A DNA stretch of 18,326 nt from Phycisphaerales bacterium UBA4658 (GTDB lineage: Bacteria > Planctomycetota > Phycisphaerae > Phycisphaerales > UBA1924). The position numbers and the translations under genes were made by a program. The notes under the pieces were generated by a model. The model was not told where the DNA came from and made no database searches. It saw only the letters and a list, made by a program, of their open reading frames with translations. The first letter of the stretch is position 1. Each line of letters starts with the position of its first letter. Location of the stretch: contig DHLW01000171.1 in the NCBI GenBank assembly GCA_002405485.1, forward strand, positions 1 to 18,326, in the 5' to 3' direction. Below, one piece after another: positions 6,462 through 14,634 of this stretch.

Positions 6462-7775
6462 TCAGGCCGCGGTCGCTTCGACGGCGATGTCGCGCCGCGT
6501 CCACCACGCCAGATCGATCGCGTCGCCCGCGCCCGCGGCACCCTGTCCGGCGACCACCCGTACAACCGGGCGATCCGGTTCGCTCCGCAGGGACAGCCCC
6601 ACCACCTCCGCGACGTGCCCGGTGCTCAGCCGCACACGCGTTCCCGGGGGATACACGCCCACCGCCCGAATGAGCGCCCGTGCATGCTCGGCGGACAACC
6701 CGCCCCGGGCCGCCAGCCGCGCCACCTCGCGGAGCGCGGCGTGCGTCGCCAGCGCGGGCCGATGCGCCCTGGGCGAGCAGAGCGCCAGGAACGTGTTCAC
6801 CACGCCCGTCAGCAGCGCCAGATCGTGGATCGCATGGACGCGCAGGCGATGCGGATAGCCCGTCCCGTCCGGCCGTTCATGGTGCTGATAGACGGCCAGT
6901 TGCACGCTCTCGGGCAGCGCGTCCTCCGCCCGGGACGCCTTGATCAGTTCCATGAGCGCCGCGGAGTACGCGGGGTGCCGATGCACCGCGTTGACCTCAA
7001 CGTCCGTCAGTTCGCGCGTCGCGTGGCGGACGTCGTGCGGAAGCATCGTCATCCCGCAGTCGCACAGCAGCCCCGTCAGGCCCGCCGATCGCGTCTGCAG
7101 TTCGCTCCACCCAAGCCGCTGCGCCGCCAGCACGCACAGCGCGGCCGAGGCATACGCCTGATCCGCCAGAGCCCCAAGAGCGCCGCAGTCCCCCTCCGCC
7201 CTTCCGATCGCCCCCAGTGCCGCACCCGCGACCTGCTCGGGCCGTGTCCGTGCGTCGTGCGCGAGTTCGTCGATGATCGCGATCGGGGCCGCAGCGCCGA
7301 CCGCGTGTCCGTCGCCCAGCCGAGTGAACAGCCGGTGCACGAGTCGCACCCGGTCTTGCCGCTCGATCTGAATGGTCTGTGCATCCAGCGCGCCCAGCGA
7401 TCGAGGCCGGACCTCGCTGGTGTCGGCCGCCTGGGATCGGGCGTATCGCAGCGGCAAGGTCTTCCACCGGTTCTGGCGATGCCGCACCACCATCTCCGCG
7501 ATCGCCCGCAGCGACGCCCGGGCACGCGACCGTTCCCGCTCATGCAGCGTCGCTCGACGCTCATGCGCGAGTCGGTGCGCGTCGGCCCGCGGCTCATCAC
7601 CCTGGTTCGCCGGCCGGACCAGCCCAAGAGCCGTCCACCCCGCGCTGGCCGCCGCCGTCAGCGCCTCGGCCGAGAGCGGCTGCCCCGCCGGGAGCACGAC
7701 CACCCCGTCCGGCCCGCACAGGTCATGGGCGAACACTCGGCCGATCGCAAGCTCTGCCAGCGGAATGGTGCGCAT
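6462..7775 (-). CDS. Degenerate HD-GYP domain protein
   Basis: The 437-residue product begins with a ~50-residue module (L-A-I-G-x-V-F-A-x-D-L, then V-V-L-P-A-G-x-x-L) that commonly precedes HD-GYP domains. An Arg/Ala-rich helical linker and an HD-GYP domain (about 205-345) follow. H-H-E-R-P-D-G-T-G-Y-P (298-308) and the His of H-R-H-P (265-268) are intact. However, the defining His-Asp is Cys238-Asp239 in L-L-C-D-C-G-M, the first conserved His before it is absent, and the downstream metal-ligand Asp is Asn327. HD-GYP proteins normally hydrolyse c-di-GMP; this one has lost several metal ligands and may only bind nucleotide. G-A-G-G-G-G-G lies just before the ATG. It is the first gene of the likely minus-strand cluster with the phosphohexomutase and TPR/alpha-CTD genes. 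Confidence 0.82.
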   Translation of the reverse strand: MRTIPLAELAIGRVFAHDLCGPDGVVVLPAGQPLSAEALTAAASAGWTALGLVRPANQGDEPRADAHRLAHERRATLHERERSRARASLRAIAEMVVRHRQNRWKTLPLRYARSQAADTSEVRPRSLGALDAQTIQIERQDRVRLVHRLFTRLGDGHAVGAAAPIAIIDELAHDARTRPEQVAGAALGAIGRAEGDCGALGALADQAYASAALCVLAAQRLGWSELQTRSAGLTGLLCDCGMTMLPHDVRHATRELTDVEVNAVHRHPAYSAALMELIKASRAEDALPESVQLAVYQHHERPDGTGYPHRLRVHAIHDLALLTGVVNTFLALCSPRAHRPALATHAALREVARLAARGGLSAEHARALIRAVGVYPPGTRVRLSTGHVAEVVGLSLRSEPDRPVVRVVAGQGAAGAGDAIDLAWWTRRDIAVEATAA

Positions 7776-7830
7776 AACCCCCTCATCGGCGAACTTCTCG
7801 GACGACTCAAGCGCACCCTGCGCCCCGCAT

Positions 7831-7846
7831 CGGACAGGACTGTCCG
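7831..7846. promoter_or_regulatory. Palindromic operator-like site in the HD-GYP/queD-like divergent region
   Basis: CGGACAG (7831-7837) and CTGTCCG (7840-7846) form a perfect palindrome around a 2-base centre. It lies 55 bases before the HD-GYP start codon and 42 bases before the QueD-like start codon, just upstream of that gene's -10-like hexamer. The position suits a regulator binding site for one or both genes; no regulator is identified. Confidence 0.4.
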
Positions 7847-7877
7847 GTGTCTGATCGGTTCACGCGCCTCCGGCTCG

Positions 7878-7883
7878 TATACT
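7878..7883 (+). promoter_or_regulatory. TATACT -10-like element of the QueD-like gene
   Basis: TATACT lies 5 bases before the ATG at 7889, which would place transcription initiation at or immediately beside the start codon. There is no ribosome-binding site between them. No convincing -35 is visible at normal spacing. Confidence 0.4.
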
Positions 7884-7888
7884 CCGAC

Positions 7889-8284
7889 ATGTTCCAGATC
7901 AGCGTGGAGCGGGAGTTCTGTGCGGCCCACGCCCTCCGAATCCGGGGGGTCCGCGAGACCACGCATGGCCACAACTTCCGTCTCACCGTCACCCTCCAGG
8001 GGGACGCGCTGGATCAGGACGGGCTGCTGTTGGACTTCCACGCCCTGGAAGCGCTGCTCGACGGCATCCTCGCGCCGCTGCGGAATGCCGACCTGAACCA
8101 GCTCGGGCCGTTTGCGGCCGAGATCAACCCGTCCGCCGAGGAAATCGCTAGATACATCGGTGATCGAGTGCGGACCGAACTGCCCACACTCGCTAATGAT
8201 GGACCTGGCAATCGCGCGATCGGGGTCCACAGCGTGCGGCTGACCGAAGCGCCCGGTTGCAGCGTGCTCTACGTTCCCGAATAA
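7889..8284 (+). CDS. 6-pyruvoyltetrahydropterin synthase / QueD-family protein lacking the usual Cys
   Basis: The 131-residue product has the tunnelling-fold PTPS/QueD pattern: E-F-C-A-A-H (His14), T-H-G-H-N-F (His26, His28) giving the three zinc ligands, L-L-L-D-F-H-A-L (47-53), A-D-L-N-Q-L, and P-S-A-E-E-I-A-R-Y. A Glu in L-T-E-A-P-G-C near the end matches the substrate-anchoring Glu. QueD makes 6-carboxytetrahydropterin for queuosine/7-deazaguanine synthesis, and PTPS makes tetrahydrobiopterin precursors. The catalytic Cys normally four residues before H-G-H (C-G-R-L-H-G-H) is Arg here. The only nearby Cys is Cys11, so the reaction may differ. The ATG at 7889 is used because the -10-like TATACT would lie inside the longer version from 7847. 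ppk follows 75 bases downstream; no other queuosine gene is present. Confidence 0.85.
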   Translation: MFQISVEREFCAAHALRIRGVRETTHGHNFRLTVTLQGDALDQDGLLLDFHALEALLDGILAPLRNADLNQLGPFAAEINPSAEEIARYIGDRVRTELPTLANDGPGNRAIGVHSVRLTEAPGCSVLYVPE

Positions 8285-8359
8285 CCACGGACCTCCCCAA
8301 GACCCCCCCGCAAGCGACCGATATTCCTCGGCTTGCCACGAAAGAAGACGACAACTCGC

Positions 8360-10666
8360 ATGGGCGCAGACCGGGCCACCAGCAGCGGAACACACCCTCC
8401 CACCGACGCCGGGCCTGCGCTGCGCATCGCGCCACCGCAGCCCGCCTCCACCGGGTCGTCCGGTTCGTCGTCGCCCGCGCCGATCGGCGGACAGCAGTCC
8501 ATTCGCCCGGACGTGCACGAGCAGTCCCGCGTGTTCAACCGGGATCTGTCCTGGCTCGAGTTCAACAGCCGCGTGCTGCAGCTCGCCCAGGACCCGCGCA
8601 CGCCGCTGCTGGAACGGGTCCGGTTTCTGGCCATTTTCTCCAACAATCTCGACGAGTTCGTGCAGAAGCGGATCGGGCTGCTGCACCGACGCATCGCCGA
8701 TGGACAAAGAGCCCCGGAGCTCGACGGCGTGCCCGCGGCGGAGCTGCTGCGATGCATGCGAACCGTCATCCGCGACCTGCAGCAGCAGCAGGCCGACTGC
8801 TTCGAACTCTCCGTCAAGCCCGCCCTGGCCAAGGAGGGCATCGTCCTGACTGACTACTCGGAGCTCTCGGCGGAGGACAAGCGCTGGCTCCGACAGTGGT
8901 TCCGCAGATGCGCCTTCCCCGTGCTCACCCCGCTCGCGGTCGATCCCGGGCACCGCTTCCCGTTCATCTCCAACCTCAGCCGAAACTTCGGCGTGCTGCT
9001 CAACGAGCCGGGCGTCCGCACGGCCGAGTCGGACTCGACCTCCGCCGCCCTGTTTGCCCGTCTGAAGATTCCGACGGTGATCCCCCAGTGGGTCCGCCTT
9101 CCAGAACCCGGCGACGCCGGGGGCCCGGTCATTCTGCGTCCTGCGCCGCACGGGCGATTCGTCCCGGTGTCGGCGATCATCGCCGCGAATCTCGATGATC
9201 TGTTCCCGGGCATGAACATCCTCGAGGTGGTTCCGTTCCGCGTGTACCGCGACTCGGAGAGCCCCGGCGAGCAGGGCGATGAGGACGCCGACAACCTGCT
9301 GGAACTCGTCCAGGCCCAGCTCAAGCAGCGCCGCTTCGCCCGGCCCGTGCGTCTGGAGACCGGTCCGAGCCCGTCGCCGCAGATCGTCGGACACCTGCTG
9401 GAGGAGTTGCACCTCACCGCAGCCGACGTGGACGAGCGGACGGGTCTGCTGGACTACACGACGCTGTTCGAGATCGCCGAACTGGAGCGGGCTGAACTCA
9501 AGTGGCGCAAGTGGAACGCCGTGGTCCCGGCACGGCTCCGCGATCGCGACCAGAGCATCTTCGACGTGATCCGTCAGGGCGACGTGCTCGTCCATCATCC
9601 CTTCGAGAGCTTCGAGGCCTCGGCGACGCGGTTCATCCAGGAGGCCGCCCGCGACCCGGACGTGCTGGCGATCAAGCAGACCATCTATCGCACGAGCCGC
9701 GATTCCCCCTTCGTGCAGTCGCTCATCCGCGCCGCCGAGAGCGGCAAGCAGGTCGCGGTGCTTGTCGAGCTCAGGGCCCGCTTTGACGAGCAGGCCAATG
9801 TCCGCATCGCCAGCGCGCTGGAGAAGGCCGGCGCCCACGTCGCCTACGGCGTCCTCGGGTACAAGACCCACTGCAAGGCCGCCATGGTCGTTCGGCGGGA
9901 GGACGGCGGCGTCCGCACCTACGCCCACCTCGGCACCGGCAACTATCACCCCCGCACCGCCCAGCTCTACACCGACCTTGGGCTCTTCACCTGCGACGCC
10001 AGCATCGTCGACGACCTGACCGAGCTCTTCAACTTCCTCACCGGCCGGTCGCGGCTGGATACCTACGAGACGCTCCTGGTCGCCCCGATCAACATGAAGC
10101 GCAGGTTCATCGCCATGATCCAGCGCGAGATCGGCTTCGCCCGCGCCTTCGCCGCCGGTGAGCATCCCGTGGGCGGCCGCATCGTCGCCAAGATGAACGC
10201 CTTCGCCGACAGCGATCTCTCCGAGCACCTCTACGCCGCCGCTCAGGCCGGCGTGCAGATCACCCTCTTTGTCCGCGGGTTCTGCTGTCTGCGGCCGGGC
10301 GTTCCCGGGCTTAGCGAGAACATCCGCATCGTCAGCGTGCTCGGGCGGTTCCTCGAGCACAGCCGCATCTTCCACTTCGGCAACGGTCGGGCCGACCCGC
10401 TCGATGGCGACTGGTTCATCTCCAGCGCCGACTGGATGTATCGCAATCTGAACAACCGGGTCGAGGCCGGAACTCCCGTCCTCGGCCGCGCCGCCCGATC
10501 CAAGCTCCTCCGCATCCTCCAGGTCATGGCCCTGGACCGACGCGGGGCCTGGGAGCTCCGCTCCGATGGGCGATACGACAAGGTCGTCGCCCCGGCGGGC
10601 GCTGATCCCGAGTCGCCCGAGCACCTCGGAACCTTCGAAACGCTCATGCGCGAAGCCCGCGGCTGA
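8360..10666 (+). CDS. ppk1: Polyphosphate kinase 1
   Basis: The ~768-residue product is a full-length PPK1, which reversibly transfers the ATP gamma-phosphate onto inorganic polyphosphate. The N-terminal domain opens with R-V-F-N-R-D-L-S-W-L-E-F-N (57-69) and F-S-N-N-L-D-E-F. The catalytic C-terminal half has Y-K-T-H-C-K with His504, equivalent to the autophosphorylated E. coli His435, then Y-A-H-L-G-T-G-N-Y. His667 in F-L-E-H-S-R matches His592, followed by S-S-A-D-W-M-Y-R-N. The first ~55 residues are a Pro/Ser/Thr-rich unconserved tail. The start is uncertain: ATG 8360 is used, but TTG 8333 in the same frame adds nine basic residues, and neither has a strong ribosome-binding site. It lies close behind the QueD-like gene and may be co-transcribed. 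Confidence 0.96.
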   Translation: MGADRATSSGTHPPTDAGPALRIAPPQPASTGSSGSSSPAPIGGQQSIRPDVHEQSRVFNRDLSWLEFNSRVLQLAQDPRTPLLERVRFLAIFSNNLDEFVQKRIGLLHRRIADGQRAPELDGVPAAELLRCMRTVIRDLQQQQADCFELSVKPALAKEGIVLTDYSELSAEDKRWLRQWFRRCAFPVLTPLAVDPGHRFPFISNLSRNFGVLLNEPGVRTAESDSTSAALFARLKIPTVIPQWVRLPEPGDAGGPVILRPAPHGRFVPVSAIIAANLDDLFPGMNILEVVPFRVYRDSESPGEQGDEDADNLLELVQAQLKQRRFARPVRLETGPSPSPQIVGHLLEELHLTAADVDERTGLLDYTTLFEIAELERAELKWRKWNAVVPARLRDRDQSIFDVIRQGDVLVHHPFESFEASATRFIQEAARDPDVLAIKQTIYRTSRDSPFVQSLIRAAESGKQVAVLVELRARFDEQANVRIASALEKAGAHVAYGVLGYKTHCKAAMVVRREDGGVRTYAHLGTGNYHPRTAQLYTDLGLFTCDASIVDDLTELFNFLTGRSRLDTYETLLVAPINMKRRFIAMIQREIGFARAFAAGEHPVGGRIVAKMNAFADSDLSEHLYAAAQAGVQITLFVRGFCCLRPGVPGLSENIRIVSVLGRFLEHSRIFHFGNGRADPLDGDWFISSADWMYRNLNNRVEAGTPVLGRAARSKLLRILQVMALDRRGAWELRSDGRYDKVVAPAGADPESPEHLGTFETLMREARG

Positions 10667-10705
10667 GAGTCGGTTGTCTTCCGGTACCCACGCCACCATC
10701 AGGCG

Positions 10706-10720
10706 CCAGGTCGCCCCTGG
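10706..10720 (+). terminator. Weak terminator-like hairpin after ppk1
   Basis: CCAGG (10706-10710) pairs with CCTGG (10716-10720) across a 5-base loop, followed by GATCTTGTGTT, about 40 bases after the ppk1 stop. The short stem and poor T run make this a weak candidate. Confidence 0.25.
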
Positions 10721-10724
10721 GATC

Positions 10725-10767
10725 TTGTGTTCGATCCACCATCTCGATACGCTGGTCTCATAACCCT
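10725..10767 (+). promoter_or_regulatory. Putative promoter of the first dockerin protein gene, sharing the STAS promoter motif
   Basis: TTGTGT (10725-10730) and TACGCT (10748-10753) are spaced by 17 bases. TCGATACGCT (10744-10753), seven bases, and TAACCCT (10761-10767) repeat the motif before the STAS gene with identical spacing. Transcription would start around 10760, giving a ~40-base leader with GAGGTGG (10790-10796) as ribosome-binding site. Confidence 0.45.
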
Positions 10768-10801
10768 TTCCGGGGATGGGGCCATTGCCGAGGTGGTCAT
10801 C

Positions 10802-11719
10802 ATGCGATGTGTACTCTCGCGTCTTGTGCCGGTGTTTGCGTTCGGGCTCCTTTCCGCTGCGGCGCTCGCCCAGCCGGCCAACGACGCCTGCTCGAATGCC
10901 ACCTTCATCTCCATGCCCACCGGCGGGCAATACGTCCGCGCCGGCTCGACGATGTCGGCCACCAGCGATGTCTCGGATTCGGGGTGCTCGGAGCAGGATG
11001 CCAACGACGTCTGGTTCCGGTTCATCGCCCCGCGCACGGGCAACTACTCCTTTGACCTTTTCGGGAGTTCGTTTGACACCACGCTCAGCATCTGGCAGGG
11101 CGATTGCGCACTCCTGGCGCCCGGCACGTTCCTGGTCTGCAACGACGATGAAGACGCCGACTTTGGCATCTTCACCTCGTGGATTCCTGCGTGGAACATC
11201 TCCGGGGGCACCGAAATCCGCATCCGGATTTCCGGCTGGCGAAACAGCTTCGGCGGGTACCAGTTGACGGTCACCGCGCCCGCCGGTACCAGTGTCACCG
11301 GGGCCTGCTGCAGCGGTTCCACCTGCACCGTGCAGGCCGCGGGCACCTGCTCGTCGACCTTCATCGGCGTCGGCGCGACCTGCTCACCCTCGCCCTGCGC
11401 CCCACCCCCGTCGGGTGTCTGCTGCCGGGGCGTCACCTGCTCAACGACCGTCGCCCAGGCCGACTGCACGCAAATCGGTGGCGCCGGCGCGGTCTTCGTC
11501 TCGACCTCCAGCGTCTGCAACGGCTCCAGCGACATCACGCCCTGCTGCTATGCCGACTTCAACAAGACCGGCGGCATCTCCGCCGCCGACATCTTTGATT
11601 TCCTGAACGAGTGGTTTGCCAACTCCCCCTCCGCCCGCTTCGGCGGCGATGGCACCGGCACGCCCGTGGTTGCCGATCTCTTCAGCTATCTGAACGCCTG
11701 GTTCAACGGCGGCTGCTAA
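10802..11719 (+). CDS. Secreted protein with NDxC module and C-terminal GC-type dockerin domain
   Basis: The 305-residue product begins with a Sec signal peptide (basic start, hydrophobic core, cleavage after A-L-A, residue 23). A beta-rich PPC-like module (N-D-A-C at 27-30 to about 160) carries D-V-W-F-R-F, F-D-T-T-L-S-I and N-D-D-E-D. Two cysteine-rich repeats follow, G-A-C-C (167-170) and G-V-C-C (205-208). The last 58 residues (248-305) form a dockerin-like unit with two loops, D-F-N-K-T-G-G-I-S and G-G-D-G-T-G-T-P, each followed by a (F/Y)-L-N-(E/A)-W-F helix, ending exactly in G-G-C. This matches the GC-type dockerin family of Phycisphaerae. The ATG at 10802 is supported by GAGGTGG 5 bases upstream; a GTG at 10793 is the alternative. 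Likely exported or envelope-attached; ligand unknown. Confidence 0.88.
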   Translation: MRCVLSRLVPVFAFGLLSAAALAQPANDACSNATFISMPTGGQYVRAGSTMSATSDVSDSGCSEQDANDVWFRFIAPRTGNYSFDLFGSSFDTTLSIWQGDCALLAPGTFLVCNDDEDADFGIFTSWIPAWNISGGTEIRIRISGWRNSFGGYQLTVTAPAGTSVTGACCSGSTCTVQAAGTCSSTFIGVGATCSPSPCAPPPSGVCCRGVTCSTTVAQADCTQIGGAGAVFVSTSSVCNGSSDITPCCYADFNKTGGISAADIFDFLNEWFANSPSARFGGDGTGTPVVADLFSYLNAWFNGGC

Positions 11720-11750
11720 GCCCCGGGGGAACCACAAGAGCATTGCAAAA

Positions 11751-11756
11751 TACACT
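11751..11756 (+). promoter_or_regulatory. TACACT -10-like element before the second dockerin protein gene
   Basis: TACACT (11751-11756) is followed one base later by TAACCCC, echoing the TAACCCT seen after TACGCT before two other genes, though with different spacing. No good -35 is found. It would give a leader of about 115 bases before the ATG at 11878. Confidence 0.25.
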
Positions 11757-11877
11757 CTAACCCCTTGCTTTGGGGGGAGTTATCGGTCATGCTACGGGGT
11801 GTTCTCGGACTTCCGCCGGCCCATGGCGCCCGTGCGGCGATCGACTTCCAGCCCGTCTTTGTGAAAGTGCTGCCGTG

Positions 11878-14634
11878 ATGTGTTGCCATGCCCTTCGACG
11901 CGCACTGGTTGGTTGTATGGTCTTGCTCGCCTGGGCTCTTCCCGCTATCGCCCAAACTCCCCAGGTTCGCATCAGCCAGATCTTTGCCCACGGCGGGTCG
12001 CTCGCGAGCCAGCCCCGGGCCGACTATGTCGAGTTGTACAACGCCGGTGCAACGTCGGTCACTCTGACCGGGTGGTCGGTCCAGGTCGCACAGCCGACGG
12101 GCTCGGTCTGGTCGGTGGTTCCGCTGTCCGGCACGATCGGCCCGCGGAAGTACTTTCTGGTGCAGATGACTCTGAGCGGGATCGTGGGCCAGAACCTGCC
12201 GCCGATCGATCTTGGCCCGGCCAACGCGGATCTGAACCAACTTGGGGGCAAGGTCGCGTTGGTGCAGGGTACGGTCGGGATCTCCGGCCGACCGGTCTGT
12301 CCGTTTCCGAGCAACGTGATCGATTTCGTGGGGTATGGGTCGGCGGATCAGCGGACGCCGTGCGGGGCCTCGGCGGCGACGATCAGCAACGCGCCGGCGC
12401 CATCGTTCACCACGGCGTTGTTCCGCAAGTGCGAGGGTATCGCCGACGTGGGCGGGAACAACGAGACGTTCGAGCTTCGCGCCCCCCAGCCGCGCACCAG
12501 CGCATCGCCGGCGAACACCGTCGCGGACATCGCCCTGGCGACGCCGGTACCGGTGGTGAGCATCTTCGCCGGCCAGAGCGCGTCGATCTCGGCGGTGGTG
12601 ACGATCAGCCCGTGCGCCGGGGCGGTGACGAGCGTGACGGCGAACCTCTCGCCCATCGGGGGATCGTCCGCCGCGCCGCTCGTGCTGCAAAGCGGGAGCA
12701 CGTACGCGATCAGCGTGCCGACGCAGCCCACGCTCGCTCCAGGTGCGTACACGATCAACCTCTCCGCCTCGGCCAGTCGAACCTCCGAGCGTGGCACAGG
12801 CAAGATCACGCTGCTCGTGCGCCCGCCCAACGATGAGTGCGCCGCGGCGATCGTGATTGGTCCCGGCTCTCTTCCGGCTACGCTCACCGTGAACAACGAC
12901 GGGGCCCAGCCGGACATCGACGTCGGCGGGTGCACGGCCTCCACGCAGGCGGACTTTGGAGTCTGGTATGCCTTGACTCCGTCGGCCGGGGGCGTGCTGC
13001 GGATCGAGCAGATCGGAACGCAGCAGGCGGTGCTCGGGGTGTTCACGGGTGCCTGCGACGCGCTGCTGGGCGTGGCGTGCGCGGGGAACGGCCAGGCGGT
13101 TGTGAACGTCAGCGCGGGGACGCTTTACCGCGTGCTCGTGGCCCGTGACGGTCCGACGCCGGCGCTCGCGCCCCCGCTGAGCGTCCGGTTCAGTTTCTCG
13201 ACGATCGCACCGAACGATCAGCCGTGCCAGGCGTTCGCGCTCGCCCTCGATCAGCCGCAGCAGGGGAGCAACACCGACGCGACGGACACGGGCGACGGTC
13301 CGTTGGTGTCGTGCGCCGGTATTCCGATCCCGGCAACCAGGTCGGTGTGGTACTCGTTCACGCCCTCGATCACGGGGCTGTATCGCTTCTCGTCGTGCGG
13401 GTCGCCGATCGACACCGATCTCTCGTTGTTCACCGTCACCGGCTGCCCGGGATCACCGACGTTCACGAGCGTCTCCGGCGGGTGTGCCTCGGCCGGGTGC
13501 GCGGGTGGCGAACCGGGGCCCGGGCCGGGCCTGGGCTCGACGTTTGCCGCGGAGATCACGGGTGTGGCGTTGACCGCCGGGACGACCTATCACCTTCGCG
13601 TGTCGAGCGCGGGCAGCCCGGTGGGCGGAGCGCTGCGCGTGGTGGCGACACGGGTCGTGACGGGGGCGTGCTGCAATCTCACGAACGGAGCGTGCGTGAT
13701 CTCCGCGACCGGCGGGTGCGCCAGCGGGCTGACGTATCTCGGACCGGACACCGTCTGCTCGCCGACGTCCTGCCAGCCGGCCCAGATCATCGGGGCGTGC
13801 TGCAACTACACGACCGGTGCGTGCACGATCACGACCAACGGGGTGTGCGACGCCGGGCTGACGTTCCTCGGACAGAACTCAAGCTGCGTGCCGCTCATCT
13901 GCGTCCGCAGCAATGACGAGTGCCCGGGCGCGGTGCCGGTGCTGGTGGACGTGCCGGCGTTCGGATCCACAAGCGGGGCGACGACGAGCGTGGCGATCAA
14001 CACGTTCCAGTGCGGGACGGTGAACGGCAGCGACGGGAACGACGTGTTCTTCGTCTTCACGCCGCCGGCGACCACCACCTTCCAGTTCACGCTCTGCGGG
14101 AGCGACTTCGACACGGTGCTGGGCGTGCACACGGGCTGCCCGGCGACGCTGCTGAATCGACTGGCGTGCTCGGACGACGCCGAGCCGGCGTGCGCGGGCA
14201 ACAACCTGGCGTCGCGCATCCCGGCGCTCGTGCTCAACGCGGGCCAGCCGTACTACGTGCGCATCTCCGGATTCAACCTGGCCACCGGTCGATTCTCGCT
14301 CCAGGTGAATCAGGCGGGCGTCTGCTGCCGAGGAGCGACGTGCACGACGCAGTTCAACACACCCGCGGCGTGCGCGGCGGCGGCTTCGGGTGACATCCGC
14401 ACGAGCTTCGTCGGCGCGGTGACCAGTTGCAACCTGCCGGGCGTCACGGTGTTCCCGTGCTGCCACGCCGACTTCAACAAGAACGGCGCGATCTCGGCTC
14501 AGGACCTGTTCGACTATCTCAACGCCTGGTTCGCCGGTTCGCCGTTTGCCAAGTTCGGGGGCGACGGCACGCAGACGCCCCAGGTCGCCGACGTGTTCGA
14601 GTTCATCAACGCGTGGTTCGCGGGTGGGTGCTGA
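11878..14634 (+). CDS. Large secreted multidomain protein: lamin-tail domain, NDxC modules and GC-type dockerin
   Basis: The 918-residue product starts with a signal peptide (core V-L-L-A-W-A-L-P, cleavage after A-I-A, residue 25). A lamin-tail-like domain (about 30-200; V-E-L-Y-N-A-G, V-T-L-T-G-W-S, Y-F-L-V-Q) is followed by an Ig-like stretch (about 205-310). Three beta-rich modules begin with N-D-E-C (318), N-D-Q-P-C (446) and N-D-E-C (679). Cysteine-rich G-A-C-C repeats start at 596 and 639, with a V-C-C-R-G unit near 815. The last 58 residues (861-918) are a dockerin-like unit ending in A-G-G-C, the same length as in the upstream gene. ATG 11878 is chosen because it begins the signal peptide; no strong ribosome-binding site is seen. 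The 3' end overlaps the convergent membrane-protein gene by 29 bases. Role and ligand unknown; probably extracellular. Confidence 0.88.
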   Translation: MCCHALRRALVGCMVLLAWALPAIAQTPQVRISQIFAHGGSLASQPRADYVELYNAGATSVTLTGWSVQVAQPTGSVWSVVPLSGTIGPRKYFLVQMTLSGIVGQNLPPIDLGPANADLNQLGGKVALVQGTVGISGRPVCPFPSNVIDFVGYGSADQRTPCGASAATISNAPAPSFTTALFRKCEGIADVGGNNETFELRAPQPRTSASPANTVADIALATPVPVVSIFAGQSASISAVVTISPCAGAVTSVTANLSPIGGSSAAPLVLQSGSTYAISVPTQPTLAPGAYTINLSASASRTSERGTGKITLLVRPPNDECAAAIVIGPGSLPATLTVNNDGAQPDIDVGGCTASTQADFGVWYALTPSAGGVLRIEQIGTQQAVLGVFTGACDALLGVACAGNGQAVVNVSAGTLYRVLVARDGPTPALAPPLSVRFSFSTIAPNDQPCQAFALALDQPQQGSNTDATDTGDGPLVSCAGIPIPATRSVWYSFTPSITGLYRFSSCGSPIDTDLSLFTVTGCPGSPTFTSVSGGCASAGCAGGEPGPGPGLGSTFAAEITGVALTAGTTYHLRVSSAGSPVGGALRVVATRVVTGACCNLTNGACVISATGGCASGLTYLGPDTVCSPTSCQPAQIIGACCNYTTGACTITTNGVCDAGLTFLGQNSSCVPLICVRSNDECPGAVPVLVDVPAFGSTSGATTSVAINTFQCGTVNGSDGNDVFFVFTPPATTTFQFTLCGSDFDTVLGVHTGCPATLLNRLACSDDAEPACAGNNLASRIPALVLNAGQPYYVRISGFNLATGRFSLQVNQAGVCCRGATCTTQFNTPAACAAAASGDIRTSFVGAVTSCNLPGVTVFPCCHADFNKNGAISAQDLFDYLNAWFAGSPFAKFGGDGTQTPQVADVFEFINAWFAGGC

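Noticed and set aside
7658..10930. A 1090-codon open frame on the minus strand covering the ppk1 and QueD-like genes
   Set aside because: It lies antisense to strongly conserved ppk1 and queD-family genes, has low-complexity charged sequence with no recognisable domain, and is expected from GC-rich third positions in the real frame.
11770..11877. Upstream extension of the large dockerin protein gene
   Set aside because: The extra residues would bury the signal peptide; ATG 11878 directly precedes a normal signal sequence.
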